From Jiella marina (GTDB lineage Bacteria; Pseudomonadota; Alphaproteobacteria; Rhizobiales; Rhizobiaceae): a stretch of 64,000 nt of DNA. Location of the stretch: the NCBI RefSeq assembly GCF_024359545.1, contig NZ_JAKQZG010000004.1:310001-374000 (forward strand), read 5' to 3'. Below the pieces are notes generated by a model that was given only the letters and a program-made list of their open reading frames with translations, was not told the DNA's origin and searched no databases. Below, piece by piece: positions 35,741 to 44,409 of the stretch. The first letter of the stretch is position 1. The number at the start of each line of letters is the position of its first letter. The position numbers and the translations under genes are program-made.

Positions 35741-36960
35741 GACTCGTGATCGACAGCCTCGGCGCGAAGGGCGACGGCGTCGCCATGGGGCCGGAGGGGC
35801 CGGCCTATGTTCCCTTTTCGCTGCCAGGCGAGACAGTGGAGGTGTGGAGCGCTCCGTCCCGCGACGCCTCGCAGATGACGGTTCTCGCGCCATCGGCCGA
35901 GCGGTGCCCGCCTGCCTGCCCGCATTTCGGGGAGTGCGGCGGCTGCGAACTCCAGCATGCGAGTGACGATCTTTATCGGACCTTCAAGCGCGGCCTCGTC
36001 GTTTCGGCGCTCCAGCGGGCAGGGATCGAGGCCGACGTCGATGCGCTCGTACCGTGTGCTCCATCGTCCCGCCGCCGGGTGACCCTGACGGCAGTGCGTG
36101 CCGGAAGCCGCATTCTTCTCGGCTATCATGCCGCCCGGTCGAATCGCGTCGTGGCGATCGAGGCCTGCCCCATCGCGGTCCCGGCGATCGTCGAGGCGCT
36201 TCCCTTTCTCAGGGACCTCGCAGCCGTCTTCATCGACCGCAAGCGACCGCTGAAGCTGCTGGTCACCGCGACGACGGCCGGGCTCGATGTGGCCCTGTCG
36301 GATGCGGCCCGTCTCACCGAAGCGAACCGCCAGAAGGGCGTCAGCCTTGCTTTGAAGGAGGGGATCGCGCGGCTGTCGCTTGCCGGCGAAACCCTCCTCA
36401 AGACGCGGCCGCCGCTGGTCGACTTCGGCGGCCTCGCGGTCGAACCGCCACCGGGTGCCTTCCTTCAGGCGGTGGCGACAGCCGAAGCTGCCATGGCCGA
36501 ACGGGTGGCGGCGCATATTGATGGCGCGAAACGGGTGGCGGATCTGTTTTCCGGCTGCGGCACGTTTTCGCTGCGGCTCGCTCGAAGTGCGGCAGTTCAT
36601 GCCGTCGAGGCCGAGCCCTTGGCTTTGGCGGCCCAGGATCAGGCCCATCGTGGAGCCTCCGGTCTGAAGCCTTTGACCACCGAGCGGCGCGATCTCTTTC
36701 GCAGGCCCTTGCCGGCCAAGGAGCTCAAACGTTTCGACGCCGTCGTCTTCGATCCGCCGCGCGCGGGCGCGGAAGGCGTGGCGCGCGAACTGGCAGCATC
36801 CTCGGTCGGCCGGGTTGCCGCTGTGTCCTGCAATCCCGTCACGCTGGGGCGCGACCTGAAGATTCTCATGGATAGCGGCTATCGGCTGACCGCGGTCACT
36901 CCGATCGATCAGTTCCTGTGGTCGCACCATGTCGAGGCCGTGGCGCTCCTTAAACGCTAG
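35737..36960 (+). CDS. TrmA/RlmD-type RNA uracil-C5 methyltransferase
   Basis: 407 residues from GTG 35737. N-terminal TRAM-like part (LVIDSLGAKGDGVA...VPFSLPGE), then an iron-sulfur cysteine cluster CPPACPHFGECGGC near residue 58, and a class I methyltransferase domain with DLFSGCGTFSLRLA, FDPPRAGAEG and the catalytic cysteine in VSCNPVTLGRD. It methylates C5 of a uracil in 23S rRNA (RlmC/RlmD) or tRNA; which one is unclear. The start overlaps the tlyA stop by 4 bases; a longer frame back to 35629 lies inside tlyA. Confidence 0.92.
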   Translation: MRLVIDSLGAKGDGVAMGPEGPAYVPFSLPGETVEVWSAPSRDASQMTVLAPSAERCPPACPHFGECGGCELQHASDDLYRTFKRGLVVSALQRAGIEADVDALVPCAPSSRRRVTLTAVRAGSRILLGYHAARSNRVVAIEACPIAVPAIVEALPFLRDLAAVFIDRKRPLKLLVTATTAGLDVALSDAARLTEANRQKGVSLALKEGIARLSLAGETLLKTRPPLVDFGGLAVEPPPGAFLQAVATAEAAMAERVAAHIDGAKRVADLFSGCGTFSLRLARSAAVHAVEAEPLALAAQDQAHRGASGLKPLTTERRDLFRRPLPAKELKRFDAVVFDPPRAGAEGVARELAASSVGRVAAVSCNPVTLGRDLKILMDSGYRLTAVTPIDQFLWSHHVEAVALLKR

Positions 36961-37006
36961 CCGGCGAGAAAGCTCACCGCGACGACTTGTCGTCGGGACG
37001 AAAGCC

Positions 37007-37693
37007 ATGCAAGCCAACGGGCGAGCCGCTGCCGATTTACAGATCCGGACCTTCGTGACCGATTATCTCGCCCATTACGGCTATGCCTTCCTGTTTCTGG
37101 TGGTGCTGCTGGAATCGACCGGTCTGCCGCTTCCTGGCGAGAGCCTCGTCGTCGCAGGCGGCCTCCTGGCCGGTGAGGGGACGTTCAACATCTTTCTCGT
37201 GCTTCTGACGGCCTGGGCTGGCTCGGTCGTCGGCGACAATCTCGGCTATGCCGTCGGGCGTCGCTACGGGCGGAAGATCGTCGTGCGGTGGGGCGAGCGT
37301 TTCGGTCTGGGCGAAAAGCGCTTCAAGATGGTCGAGGAGCGGTTCCAGGAATATGGCTTCGCCGTTGTCCTCGTCGCCCGCTTCGTCATCATTCTGCGCC
37401 AGTTGAACGGCTTCGTCGCCGGCACGATGCACATGAACTGGGGCGTCTTTCTCCTCTACAATTCCATCAGTGCCGCGCTCTGGTCCCTTGCCTATGGCGG
37501 CCTCGCCTATGCCTTCGGCACCGCGTTTCAGAAGCTCTTCGAGGGATATTCGACTTGGCCGCTCTACGTCGCCGCCGTTGTTGTCTGCCTGATCGGATGT
37601 GTCGGCACTTACAAATTCCTGTTTCGCCGCACCGACGAAGACGAGGACGGGGAAGAGAGCTCACACGCGCCGGTCGAAAATGGCCGGTCGTAA
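37007..37693 (+). CDS. DedA family membrane protein
   Basis: 228 residues with about five hydrophobic segments and the DedA/SNARE-associated core: FLFLVVLLESTGLPLPGE, then GSVVGDNLGYAVGRRYG and FVIILRQLNGFVAGTMHMNW. DedA proteins include undecaprenyl-phosphate and phospholipid flippases and affect membrane potential and antimicrobial-peptide resistance. The start at 37007 follows family alignment; the upstream frame to 36929 overlaps the previous gene. The TAA stop sits in the loop of a 7-bp hairpin (37684-37700, CCGGTCG/CGACCGG) followed by GTTT, a weak terminator candidate. Confidence 0.9.
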   Translation: MQANGRAAADLQIRTFVTDYLAHYGYAFLFLVVLLESTGLPLPGESLVVAGGLLAGEGTFNIFLVLLTAWAGSVVGDNLGYAVGRRYGRKIVVRWGERFGLGEKRFKMVEERFQEYGFAVVLVARFVIILRQLNGFVAGTMHMNWGVFLLYNSISAALWSLAYGGLAYAFGTAFQKLFEGYSTWPLYVAAVVVCLIGCVGTYKFLFRRTDEDEDGEESSHAPVENGRS

Positions 37694-37794
37694 CGACCGG
37701 GTTTCGTGGATAGCCAGGAACGCGTATTCCCAAATCCGGTCAGAGCAGCCATTATCCTGTCTCGAAATGGAACCCGCGCCGCCGGGAGGGGCCT

Positions 37795-38403
37795 TTGGCG
37801 ATCGCTTTTCACGTCCTCAATGCGCCGGGGCAGCACCAGAACGGCTGGCCGGGTCGCATGCTGGTCTGCGGGCAGTCGGAAGCGCGAAGATTTCACGGCG
37901 AACTGGCGCCGACCCATGTCCTGTCCATCAAGACGCCCGGCCGAAACTATCTCGGGCCGAAGGATGTGGCTCCGGAAAACCACTGGATGTTCGAATTCGA
38001 CGATGTCGACGAGCCGGGGCTTGCCGGCGCGCCGACCGCGGAAGAGGTCGACGAGATCATCGCCCGGGTCGCTACGTTGCCGGCTGATGCGAAGCTCCTG
38101 ATCCATGGCCTGCAAAGCGTGAGGCGCGCCCCTGCGGTGGCTCTCGGTATTCTCGCCACCCTCGTCGCGCCGACGGATGCAGCGGCGGCGCTCGTGCCGT
38201 TCTGCCGGCATGCGCCTGATCCCAACCGGCTCGTGGTCGATTTGTTCGATAGCGCCCTTGGCCGCGACGGAGCACTGCGGGCGGCTTGCGACGCGCGTTT
38301 CGTCGCCAGCAGCTCGACATTGCAGCGCCGGAGCGAGGCTGATTCGTCGTCCTTCGACTTCGACATGCTCGCCGCGGCCGATCGGCAGACGGCGAAAGGT
38401 TGA
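37795..38403 (+). CDS. tyrosine-phosphatase-like protein lacking the catalytic cysteine
   Basis: 202 residues resembling the small dual-specificity/tyrosine phosphatase family common in Rhizobiales: a THVLSIKTPGRN strand, FEFDDVDEPG, then LLIHGLQSVRRAPAVALGI where an active enzyme has HCxxGxxR, and a closing VVDLFDSALGRDGAL helix. The nucleophile Cys is replaced by Gly, the loop Gly by Ser and the following residues are shifted, while an Arg remains. It should therefore be inactive as a phosphatase, perhaps a binding protein. It starts with TTG at 37795, behind GGGAGG at good spacing, so it looks expressed rather than decayed. Confidence 0.68.
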   Translation: MAIAFHVLNAPGQHQNGWPGRMLVCGQSEARRFHGELAPTHVLSIKTPGRNYLGPKDVAPENHWMFEFDDVDEPGLAGAPTAEEVDEIIARVATLPADAKLLIHGLQSVRRAPAVALGILATLVAPTDAAAALVPFCRHAPDPNRLVVDLFDSALGRDGALRAACDARFVASSSTLQRRSEADSSSFDFDMLAAADRQTAKG

Positions 38404-38542
38404 TCTTCTTTTTCTAGCGCTTTCGCGCGGGCTTTTGCGGCCCTCCGCGGCGATGGCGGTTTCGCTTTTGAGATCCGGACATTAGGTAAGCGGATAGACG
38501 ACGGTCCCTTGCCGGACCGCACGCGAGCAAGACGACGGGTGC

Positions 38543-41500
38543 ATGACCCAACAGTTTCAGGCCTCACGCCAGCTTTCGCCGACGCGCGATCATTTCGATT
38601 CTTCGAACGTTACCGCCGTTCTCGGCCCGACCAATACGGGCAAGACCTATCTGGCGATCGAGCGAATGATCGCCCATGCTTCCGGGACGATCGGCCTGCC
38701 GCTGCGTCTGCTCGCCCGGGAGGTCTATCAGAAGGTCTGCGACCGGGTGGGCGTCGGCGCCGTCGCACTGATCACCGGCGAAGAGAAGATCAAGCCGCCG
38801 AACGCCCGCTATTTCGTCTGCACGGTCGAAGCCATGCCGCGGGTGCCAGGCACGCATTTCGTGGCGATCGACGAGGTGCAGCTCGCCAATGATCTCGAAC
38901 GCGGCCATGTCTTTTCCGATCGCATTCTGACGGCACGGGGCTTTCAGGAGACACTGCTTCTCGGCTCGTCGACCATGCAAGGGGTGCTGCAGCAACTTCT
39001 GCCGGGCGTGACCATGACCACCCGGCCGCGCCTGTCGAACCTCACCTATGCCGGCTCGAAGAAGATCACCCGCCTGCCGCGACGCAGCGCCATCGTCGCG
39101 TTCTCCGCTGACGAGGTCTACGCTATCGCCGAGCTGATCCGCCGCCAACGGGGCGGAGCGGCTGTCGTCCTGGGCGCGCTCAGCCCGCGCACCCGCAACG
39201 CCCAGGTGGAGCTCTATCAGACCGGCGAGGTGGACTATCTGATCGCGACCGACGCCATTGGCATGGGCCTCAATCTCGATGTCGATCACGTCGCCTTCGC
39301 ACAGGACTGGAAGTTCGACGGCTACCAATATCGACAGCTGACGCCGGCCGAGCTTGGCCAGATCGCCGGGCGCGCCGGGCGGCATGTCCGCGACGGCACC
39401 TTCGGCGTGACGGGACGGGTCGATCCACTGTCCGACGAACTGGTGGAAGCTGTCGAGGGGCACGCGTTTGCGCCGGTCCGCGTTCTGCAATGGCGCAGCG
39501 GCGATCTCGACTTCGCTTCGATCGACGATCTGAAGGCGAGCTTGGAACGTCCGCCGCCGAGCGATGCGCTCACCAAAGCGCTGCCGGCTGTCGATCAGCG
39601 TGCGCTGGAATTCCTTTCCAGGGACTCCGAAATCACCGGCAAGGCGCGCGGCGCCCGGCGTGTCGAAATGCTGTGGGAAACCTGCAAGCTGCCGGATTAT
39701 CGCCGCATCGCGCCGGCCCAGCATGCCGAGATCATTGCCACCATCTACAACGACCTTGCCGACAACGGCCATGTCTCGGAAGATTACATGGCCGCCCAGG
39801 TGCGCCGGGCCGATCGGACCGAGGGCGATCTCGATACCTTGTCCCAGAGGATCGCCGAAATCAGGACCTGGACCTATATATCGCATCGGCCGGATTGGTT
39901 GGCCGATCCGACACACTGGCAGGAAAAGACGCGTGACATCGAAGACCGTCTTTCCGACGCACTTCACGACAGGTTGACGAAACGCTTCGTAGACCGCAGG
40001 ACAAGCGTCTTGACGAAGCGGCTGAGAGAGAACGCATTCATGGAAGCCGAGATCGCCAGCGACGGCACGGTCATGGTCGAAGGCCATGCCGTGGGTGAAC
40101 TGCAGGGATTCAGGTTCTCGCCCGACACCAAGGCGGAGGGAGCCGACGGACGTGCCGTGCGTGCGGCCGCCCAGAAGGCGCTATCGGGCGAGTTCGAGAA
40201 GCGGGCCGAGCGGTTTGCCAACGCGCCGAACGGCGATCTGGCGCTGGGCTCGGACGGTCTTGTGCGCTGGCTGGGCGCGCCGGTCGCGACGCTCACCGCC
40301 GGCGAAGAGCCGCTGAAGCCGCGGCTCGTGCTCCTGGCCGACGACCAGCTGACGGGCCCGATGCGCGACAAGGTCGCTCACCGTGCCGAACGTTTCGTCA
40401 CCTATCAGATCTCGACGCTTCTGAAGCCCCTTGTCGACCTCCAGACCGCTGAAGGTCTCGACGGCATTGCGCGAGGCCTTGCGTACCGGCTGGTGGAGAA
40501 TTTCGGCGTGCTCCAACGCCGGGATGTGGCCGAAGAGGTCCGCGGCCTCGACCAGCAGGCCCGGGCGGCGCTGCGACGCTGCGGCGTGCGCTTCGGTGCC
40601 TACCACATCTTCGTCCCGACCCTGATCAAACCCGCGCCGGCGAGCCTGCTGACGCTGCTCTGGGCGATCCAGAACGACGGCCGGGAGCGGCCGGGCTTCG
40701 GCGACGTCACCCATCTTCTGTCGACCGGCCGCACGTCGGCCGTGGCCGATACGAGTTTCGATCCGGTCTTCTACCGCCTGGCCGGCTATCGCCTGCTCGG
40801 GCGTCGCGCCGTGCGCGTCGACATTCTCGAGCGGCTGGCCGATCTCATCCGTCCGGCGCTCTCCTGGAAGCCGGGAACCGGCAAGCGGCCCGACGGCGGC
40901 TTCAACGGGGCTCAGTTCCTGGTGACGCCGCCTATGATGTCCATTCTGGGCGCCACCGCCGACGACATGGACGAGATCCTCAAGGGTCTCGGCTATCGAC
41001 CCCAGACGATGGATGCCACTGCGGTCGAGGGCGAACTCCAGCGGCTGGACGCCGAAGCCGCCGCTCGCGAGGAAGCGGAAAAGGCGGAAGCCGCCCGAAA
41101 GGCTGCCGAAGCCGCTCAGGCGAGCGCGGACGCGGCGGCCGCCGCTTCGGCCGAGAGCCCCGGCGATCGTGCTGCGGCCGAGGCCGCTGCGGATGCCATC
41201 GTCGGCTCCACCGCGGATCCAACTTCCGACGCGCCGCAGACCTCTGCGGCGGACACCGCTGAGGAGGTCGCCGTCGAATCGCCGGTGCTTTCCGATGCCC
41301 AGAGCGTCGATGCGACCGATCTTCAGGCCCCGGCGGAGGCACCCCAGGTCCAGGTCGAGGCAGCCGAGGACCAGCTGGCGGTCGAGACCGCGGTCGAGGC
41401 CGGGGTGACCGACGCGCCCGACGAGGCGCAGGAAGCTGCCGCTGCTGGTGACGCGACGGGCCAGCCGGTATCCGAGCCGTCCGCCGAAATTGCTTCCGCT

Positions 41501-41896
41501 GAAGGCGAGAGCGCGGCCGAGACCCCAGCGCCCGCCGAGTCCCCGGCTGCCGCGGAGACGCCGGCCGAGCCGGCCGAACCGCGTGTCGTTCAGGTCTGGC
41601 GGCCGCATCGCGGCGGCGATCGCAACGCGGCTCAGAACCGGCAGGGACGCCGCCCGCGGCGTCAGGGGCAGGGCGAGCAGGCCGGCGGCGCGCAGGAGCG
41701 CGGCGATCGCTTCGAGGGGAAGAAGCGGCCGCAGAAGGATTTCAAGAAGAATCGCCCCGATCGCGGCAAGGAGGGCGGCGGCAACCGTCGTTCCGACAAT
41801 GCGCCTGGCAAGGGTCCGGGAAAAGGGCCCCAGCGCGTCGACCCGGATTCGCCCTTCGCCAAACTCGCGGCCCTGAAGGAAAAGCTTGGTCGCTGA
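38543..41896 (+). CDS. Suv3-like DExH RNA helicase with low-complexity tail
   Basis: 1117 residues. Residues ~18-160 form helicase domain 1 with Walker A GPTNTGKTYLA and motif II DEVQ; residues ~180-340 form domain 2 with SPRTRNAQVELYQ, ATDAIGMGLN and the QIAGRAGRH motif VI. This matches the bacterial relatives of mitochondrial degradosome helicase SUV3. Residues ~345-820 are a large family-specific region. Residues ~830-1000 are an Ala/Glu/Pro-rich acidic stretch, and the last ~110 residues are Arg/Gly/Lys-rich, probably binding RNA. It heads a conserved unit with the S4 protein, fdxA and carD. Confidence 0.9.
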   Translation: MTQQFQASRQLSPTRDHFDSSNVTAVLGPTNTGKTYLAIERMIAHASGTIGLPLRLLAREVYQKVCDRVGVGAVALITGEEKIKPPNARYFVCTVEAMPRVPGTHFVAIDEVQLANDLERGHVFSDRILTARGFQETLLLGSSTMQGVLQQLLPGVTMTTRPRLSNLTYAGSKKITRLPRRSAIVAFSADEVYAIAELIRRQRGGAAVVLGALSPRTRNAQVELYQTGEVDYLIATDAIGMGLNLDVDHVAFAQDWKFDGYQYRQLTPAELGQIAGRAGRHVRDGTFGVTGRVDPLSDELVEAVEGHAFAPVRVLQWRSGDLDFASIDDLKASLERPPPSDALTKALPAVDQRALEFLSRDSEITGKARGARRVEMLWETCKLPDYRRIAPAQHAEIIATIYNDLADNGHVSEDYMAAQVRRADRTEGDLDTLSQRIAEIRTWTYISHRPDWLADPTHWQEKTRDIEDRLSDALHDRLTKRFVDRRTSVLTKRLRENAFMEAEIASDGTVMVEGHAVGELQGFRFSPDTKAEGADGRAVRAAAQKALSGEFEKRAERFANAPNGDLALGSDGLVRWLGAPVATLTAGEEPLKPRLVLLADDQLTGPMRDKVAHRAERFVTYQISTLLKPLVDLQTAEGLDGIARGLAYRLVENFGVLQRRDVAEEVRGLDQQARAALRRCGVRFGAYHIFVPTLIKPAPASLLTLLWAIQNDGRERPGFGDVTHLLSTGRTSAVADTSFDPVFYRLAGYRLLGRRAVRVDILERLADLIRPALSWKPGTGKRPDGGFNGAQFLVTPPMMSILGATADDMDEILKGLGYRPQTMDATAVEGELQRLDAEAAAREEAEKAEAARKAAEAAQASADAAAAASAESPGDRAAAEAAADAIVGSTADPTSDAPQTSAADTAEEVAVESPVLSDAQSVDATDLQAPAEAPQVQVEAAEDQLAVETAVEAGVTDAPDEAQEAAAAGDATGQPVSEPSAEIASAEGESAAETPAPAESPAAAETPAEPAEPRVVQVWRPHRGGDRNAAQNRQGRRPRRQGQGEQAGGAQERGDRFEGKKRPQKDFKKNRPDRGKEGGGNRRSDNAPGKGPGKGPQRVDPDSPFAKLAALKEKLGR

Positions 41897-42317
41897 GGCG
41901 GATAAGCCCGTTGGGGAAGTCGGCGCGGGCGGGGCGAGCCAGCGGGTCGACAAATGGCTCTTCTTCGCGCGGATCGTCAAATCCCGCACGCTGGCCCAGA
42001 AGCTCGTCCAGTCGGGCGGTGTGCGGGTGAACCGGGACAAGATCGACAATCCGGCCCGTCAGGTGCGGGTGGGCGATACGCTGACCATCTCCTATGCTCG
42101 GGCCGTCCGAGTCCTGACGATTCGCCAGCCGGGGCTTCGGCGCGGCCCGGCGCCCGAAGCGGCGACGCTCTACGAAGAGATTGTTCCCGCAACGCCGGAC
42201 AAAGACGACAATCCGTCGTCCCGCGGTCCGGCCGCGGCACCCGAGGCCGGGGCAGGGCGCCCGTCCAAGAAGGATCGCCGGGCGTTGCAGCGCCTGAAGC
42301 AGGGCGAGGCGGGCTGA
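41886..42317 (+). CDS. S4-domain RNA-binding protein (Hsp15-like)
   Basis: 143 residues with an S4 domain at ~20-80 (QRVDKWLFFARIVKSRTLAQKLVQSGGVRVN) and an Arg/Lys-rich C-terminal tail. Hsp15/HslR of E. coli rescues stalled 50S-nascent chain-tRNA complexes after heat shock; the homologue here probably binds ribosomal RNA likewise. It starts at TTG 41886, overlapping the helicase stop by 11 bases, with AAGGA inside the helicase gene as its ribosome-binding site, so it is translationally coupled. Confidence 0.88.
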   Translation: MVAEADKPVGEVGAGGASQRVDKWLFFARIVKSRTLAQKLVQSGGVRVNRDKIDNPARQVRVGDTLTISYARAVRVLTIRQPGLRRGPAPEAATLYEEIVPATPDKDDNPSSRGPAAAPEAGAGRPSKKDRRALQRLKQGEAG

Positions 42318-42504
42318 GACGCCGGCCCGGCCCGCTCAGCATTTGAAACAGCTTTGCCGAAATGCACCATTTGACGACAAGCTTTGCGCTTGCATGGGCA
42401 AGGGGGAGTGGCTACGTCCACCCACGAATGATGCGACTGCCGTCGTCCAGGCAGGCGCGCGCATGACACGGCTGCCCGTCAGCGGCTGTTCGAGAGGATG
42501 TTGA

Positions 42505-42843
42505 ATGACCTACGTCGTGACCGACAATTGCATTCGGTGCAAATACATGGACTGCGTCGAGGTGTGTCCGGTGGATTGCTTCTACGAGGGAGACAACATG
42601 CTCGTCATCCATCCTGACGAGTGCATCGACTGCGGAGTCTGCGAGCCCGAATGCCCCGCCGAGGCGATCAAGCCCGACACCGAGCCCGACCTCGAGAAAT
42701 GGCTGACGGTCAATGCGGAATATGCCGACAAGTGGCCGAACATCACCGTCAAGCGCGAAGCGCCCGAGGATGCCGAGAAATACGACGGTGAAGCGGGCAA
42801 GTTCGAGAAGTACTTCTCGGCAGAGCCCGGCCAGGGGGACTGA
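42505..42843 (+). CDS. fdxA: seven-iron ferredoxin FdxA
   Basis: 112 residues, typical FdxA with a 3Fe-4S and a 4Fe-4S cluster. Cys9, Cys12, Cys17 and Cys21 ([18 protein letters not shown]) and the second group [12 protein letters not shown] are all present, and the C-terminal extension is the usual acidic/aromatic type. It is an electron carrier; the essential partner in Alphaproteobacteria is not known with certainty. ATG at 42505. Confidence 0.95.
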   Translation: MTYVVTDNCIRCKYMDCVEVCPVDCFYEGDNMLVIHPDECIDCGVCEPECPAEAIKPDTEPDLEKWLTVNAEYADKWPNITVKREAPEDAEKYDGEAGKFEKYFSAEPGQGD

Positions 42844-43462
42844 GCGCGGCTTCCGCGTGATCTAGTCGGGATCGGCTTGGTCGGTGCAGCCTCGCGAAGG
42901 TCGCCGTGAGCCTGGTTCAGGGCTGCGGCTGCCCATCGCACAGGACTTGCGATGCCATCTCATGAGCGGCCGCAGTTGCATCGTGAGAACGACCGGACTT
43001 GGCGTCCAAGGGTGGTCCGGCTGTGCCGGCTATGATCGATCACGCTTCTCGGATAGCCACTCTGCTGCAAATGTGAGCGGCGACGGGACATCAGCTAACC
43101 GGATTCGTCCCAAAATCAGACGAATCCGGTTGTTGCGCTGCACATTGCTGGCAGACACCCGAAATCCTTGAATTTTTCCGCAGAATATCGTAAGCTACGG
43201 GCACAGTCGGGCGTAAGGCGCAAAACGTCACCCCAATCGGCGCTCGCAGGTTTCCGGAAGGATGCTCTCCCACTCGCAACCATGTCGGCGGTTCTCGAAG
43301 ATGAACCGTTCCGTTCATGCGTCTTGCCAGCAGGGGCGTCTTTCGACGGCCGACTGCGGTCTGTCGACCCCGACGGGGTCGGCGCAAATCGGTGGCCGGT
43401 TCGCCACCGCCCGTGTCTAGCGGCTGTCATGGCCGGACACAACAGGGAGTTAGAAAAAGCGT
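42844..43462. other. 620-base region between fdxA and carD with strong inverted repeats
   Basis: No gene is supported on either strand. A perfect 13-bp inverted repeat (43097-43109 with 43119-43131, loop 9 nt) stands out. A possible promoter follows: TTGAAT (43168-43173), 17-nt spacer, TAAGCT (43191-43196), which would give carD a leader of about 265 nt. That leader contains two more perfect 7-bp hairpins, CGACCCC/GGGGTCG and CGGTGGC/GCCACCG, near 43369-43410. A 7-bp repeat CATCGCA/TGCGATG lies near 42937-42957. This may be a regulated leader or an unannotated small RNA. Confidence 0.5.
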
Positions 43463-44071
43463 ATGAGCAGTCAGAAAAAGGCAACGGCCAGCCAGGGTTT
43501 CAAGACGGGCGAGAGCATCGTTTACCCGGCTCACGGCGTTGGGCAGATTGTCGCGATCGAAGAGCAGGTCGTTGCGGGGATGACCCTCGAACTGTTCGTC
43601 ATCGATTTCGAGAAGGACAAGATGCGCCTGAAGGTTCCGGTTGCCAAAGCGAAGTCGGTCGGCATGCGCAAGCTGTCCGAGACCGATTTCGTCGATCGTG
43701 CGCTGAAGGTTGTCCAGGGCCGTGCCCGCGTGAAGAAGACCATGTGGAGCCGCCGCGCTCAGGAATACGACGCCAAGATCAATTCCGGCGACCTGATCCA
43801 GATCGCGGAAGTCGTGCGCGACCTCTACCGCGCCGAGAGCCAGCCCGAGCAGTCCTATTCCGAGCGGCAGCTTTATGAAGCCGCGCTCGGCCGCATGGCT
43901 CGCGAACTGGCGGCGGTCAACGAGGTCTCCGAGACCGAGGCTGTGCGCCTGATCGAAGTGAACCTCAACAAGGGTCCGAAGCGCGGCGCCAAGGCCGAGG
44001 CGGATGAATCCGAGGCCGAGGGCGACAGCGAAAGCGAAGAGGTCGACGAGACCCAGGAGCGCGCCGCCTGA
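43463..44071 (+). CDS. carD: CarD family transcriptional regulator
   Basis: 202 residues: N-terminal Tudor-like RNA polymerase interaction domain (FKTGESIVYPAHGVGQIVAIEEQ, then LELFVIDFEKDKMRLKVPV) and a helical DNA-contacting C-terminal domain (SRRAQEYDAKINSGDLIQIAEVVRDLYR). It ends with a Lys/Ala/Glu-rich low-complexity tail. CarD binds the RNAP beta subunit and stabilises open complexes, notably at rRNA promoters. Located between fdxA and rpoH2 as in many rhizobia, and followed by a strong terminator. Confidence 0.95.
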   Translation: MSSQKKATASQGFKTGESIVYPAHGVGQIVAIEEQVVAGMTLELFVIDFEKDKMRLKVPVAKAKSVGMRKLSETDFVDRALKVVQGRARVKKTMWSRRAQEYDAKINSGDLIQIAEVVRDLYRAESQPEQSYSERQLYEAALGRMARELAAVNEVSETEAVRLIEVNLNKGPKRGAKAEADESEAEGDSESEEVDETQERAA

Positions 44072-44170
44072 GCGCGATGCGTCGCGGCGTTTCCTGAGGC
44101 TCGAAGCCGACCTCTCCCGCGCTGGAGTGGGATCGGCAATTCCCTCGAACGGCGGAGACCACCAGAAAAA

Positions 44171-44206
44171 GACCGGCCAGCCTTTTCGGCGGCCGGTCTT
44201 TTTTTT
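44171..44206 (+). terminator. intrinsic terminator of carD
   Basis: 8-bp GC-rich stem GACCGGCC/GGCCGGTC followed by eight T residues, 100 bases after carD. Confidence 0.9.
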
Positions 44207-44310
44207 ATCGGTCGGCGATGTTACAAGTATGAAACGTGAGCGTTATCTGAATGAAACGCTTGCCTTTTTCGCTTCCCCTTCTACATCGCCGCAAAAAGTT
44301 TGCCCTTTTG

Positions 44311-44335
44311 GGAACGTTTGGATCATGTCCGCGTT
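44311..44335 (+). promoter_or_regulatory. EcfG (general stress sigma) promoter of rpoH2
   Basis: GGAAC (44311-44315), 16-nt spacer, CGTT (44332-44335): an exact match to the EcfG/RpoE2 consensus GGAAC-N16-17-CGTT, about 75 bases before the rpoH ATG. In Sinorhizobium meliloti rpoH2 is under RpoE2 control, which fits. Confidence 0.75.
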
Positions 44336-44409
44336 AACCGAGGACCCGGGGCGTGTGTCCACGCGCGCCAGACGCATCACAAGCCGTTCTGATCGACCGG
44401 AGGGTTCTC

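Noticed and set aside
40181-42049. 622-codon open frame on the minus strand opposite the helicase tail and S4 gene
   Set aside because: Gly/Arg/Leu-rich shadow of the helicase coding sequence, without family motifs or a ribosome-binding site.
43097-43131. 13-bp inverted repeat as the fdxA terminator
   Set aside because: It lies about 250 bases after fdxA and neither strand has a run of T after the stem, so simple intrinsic termination is unlikely.
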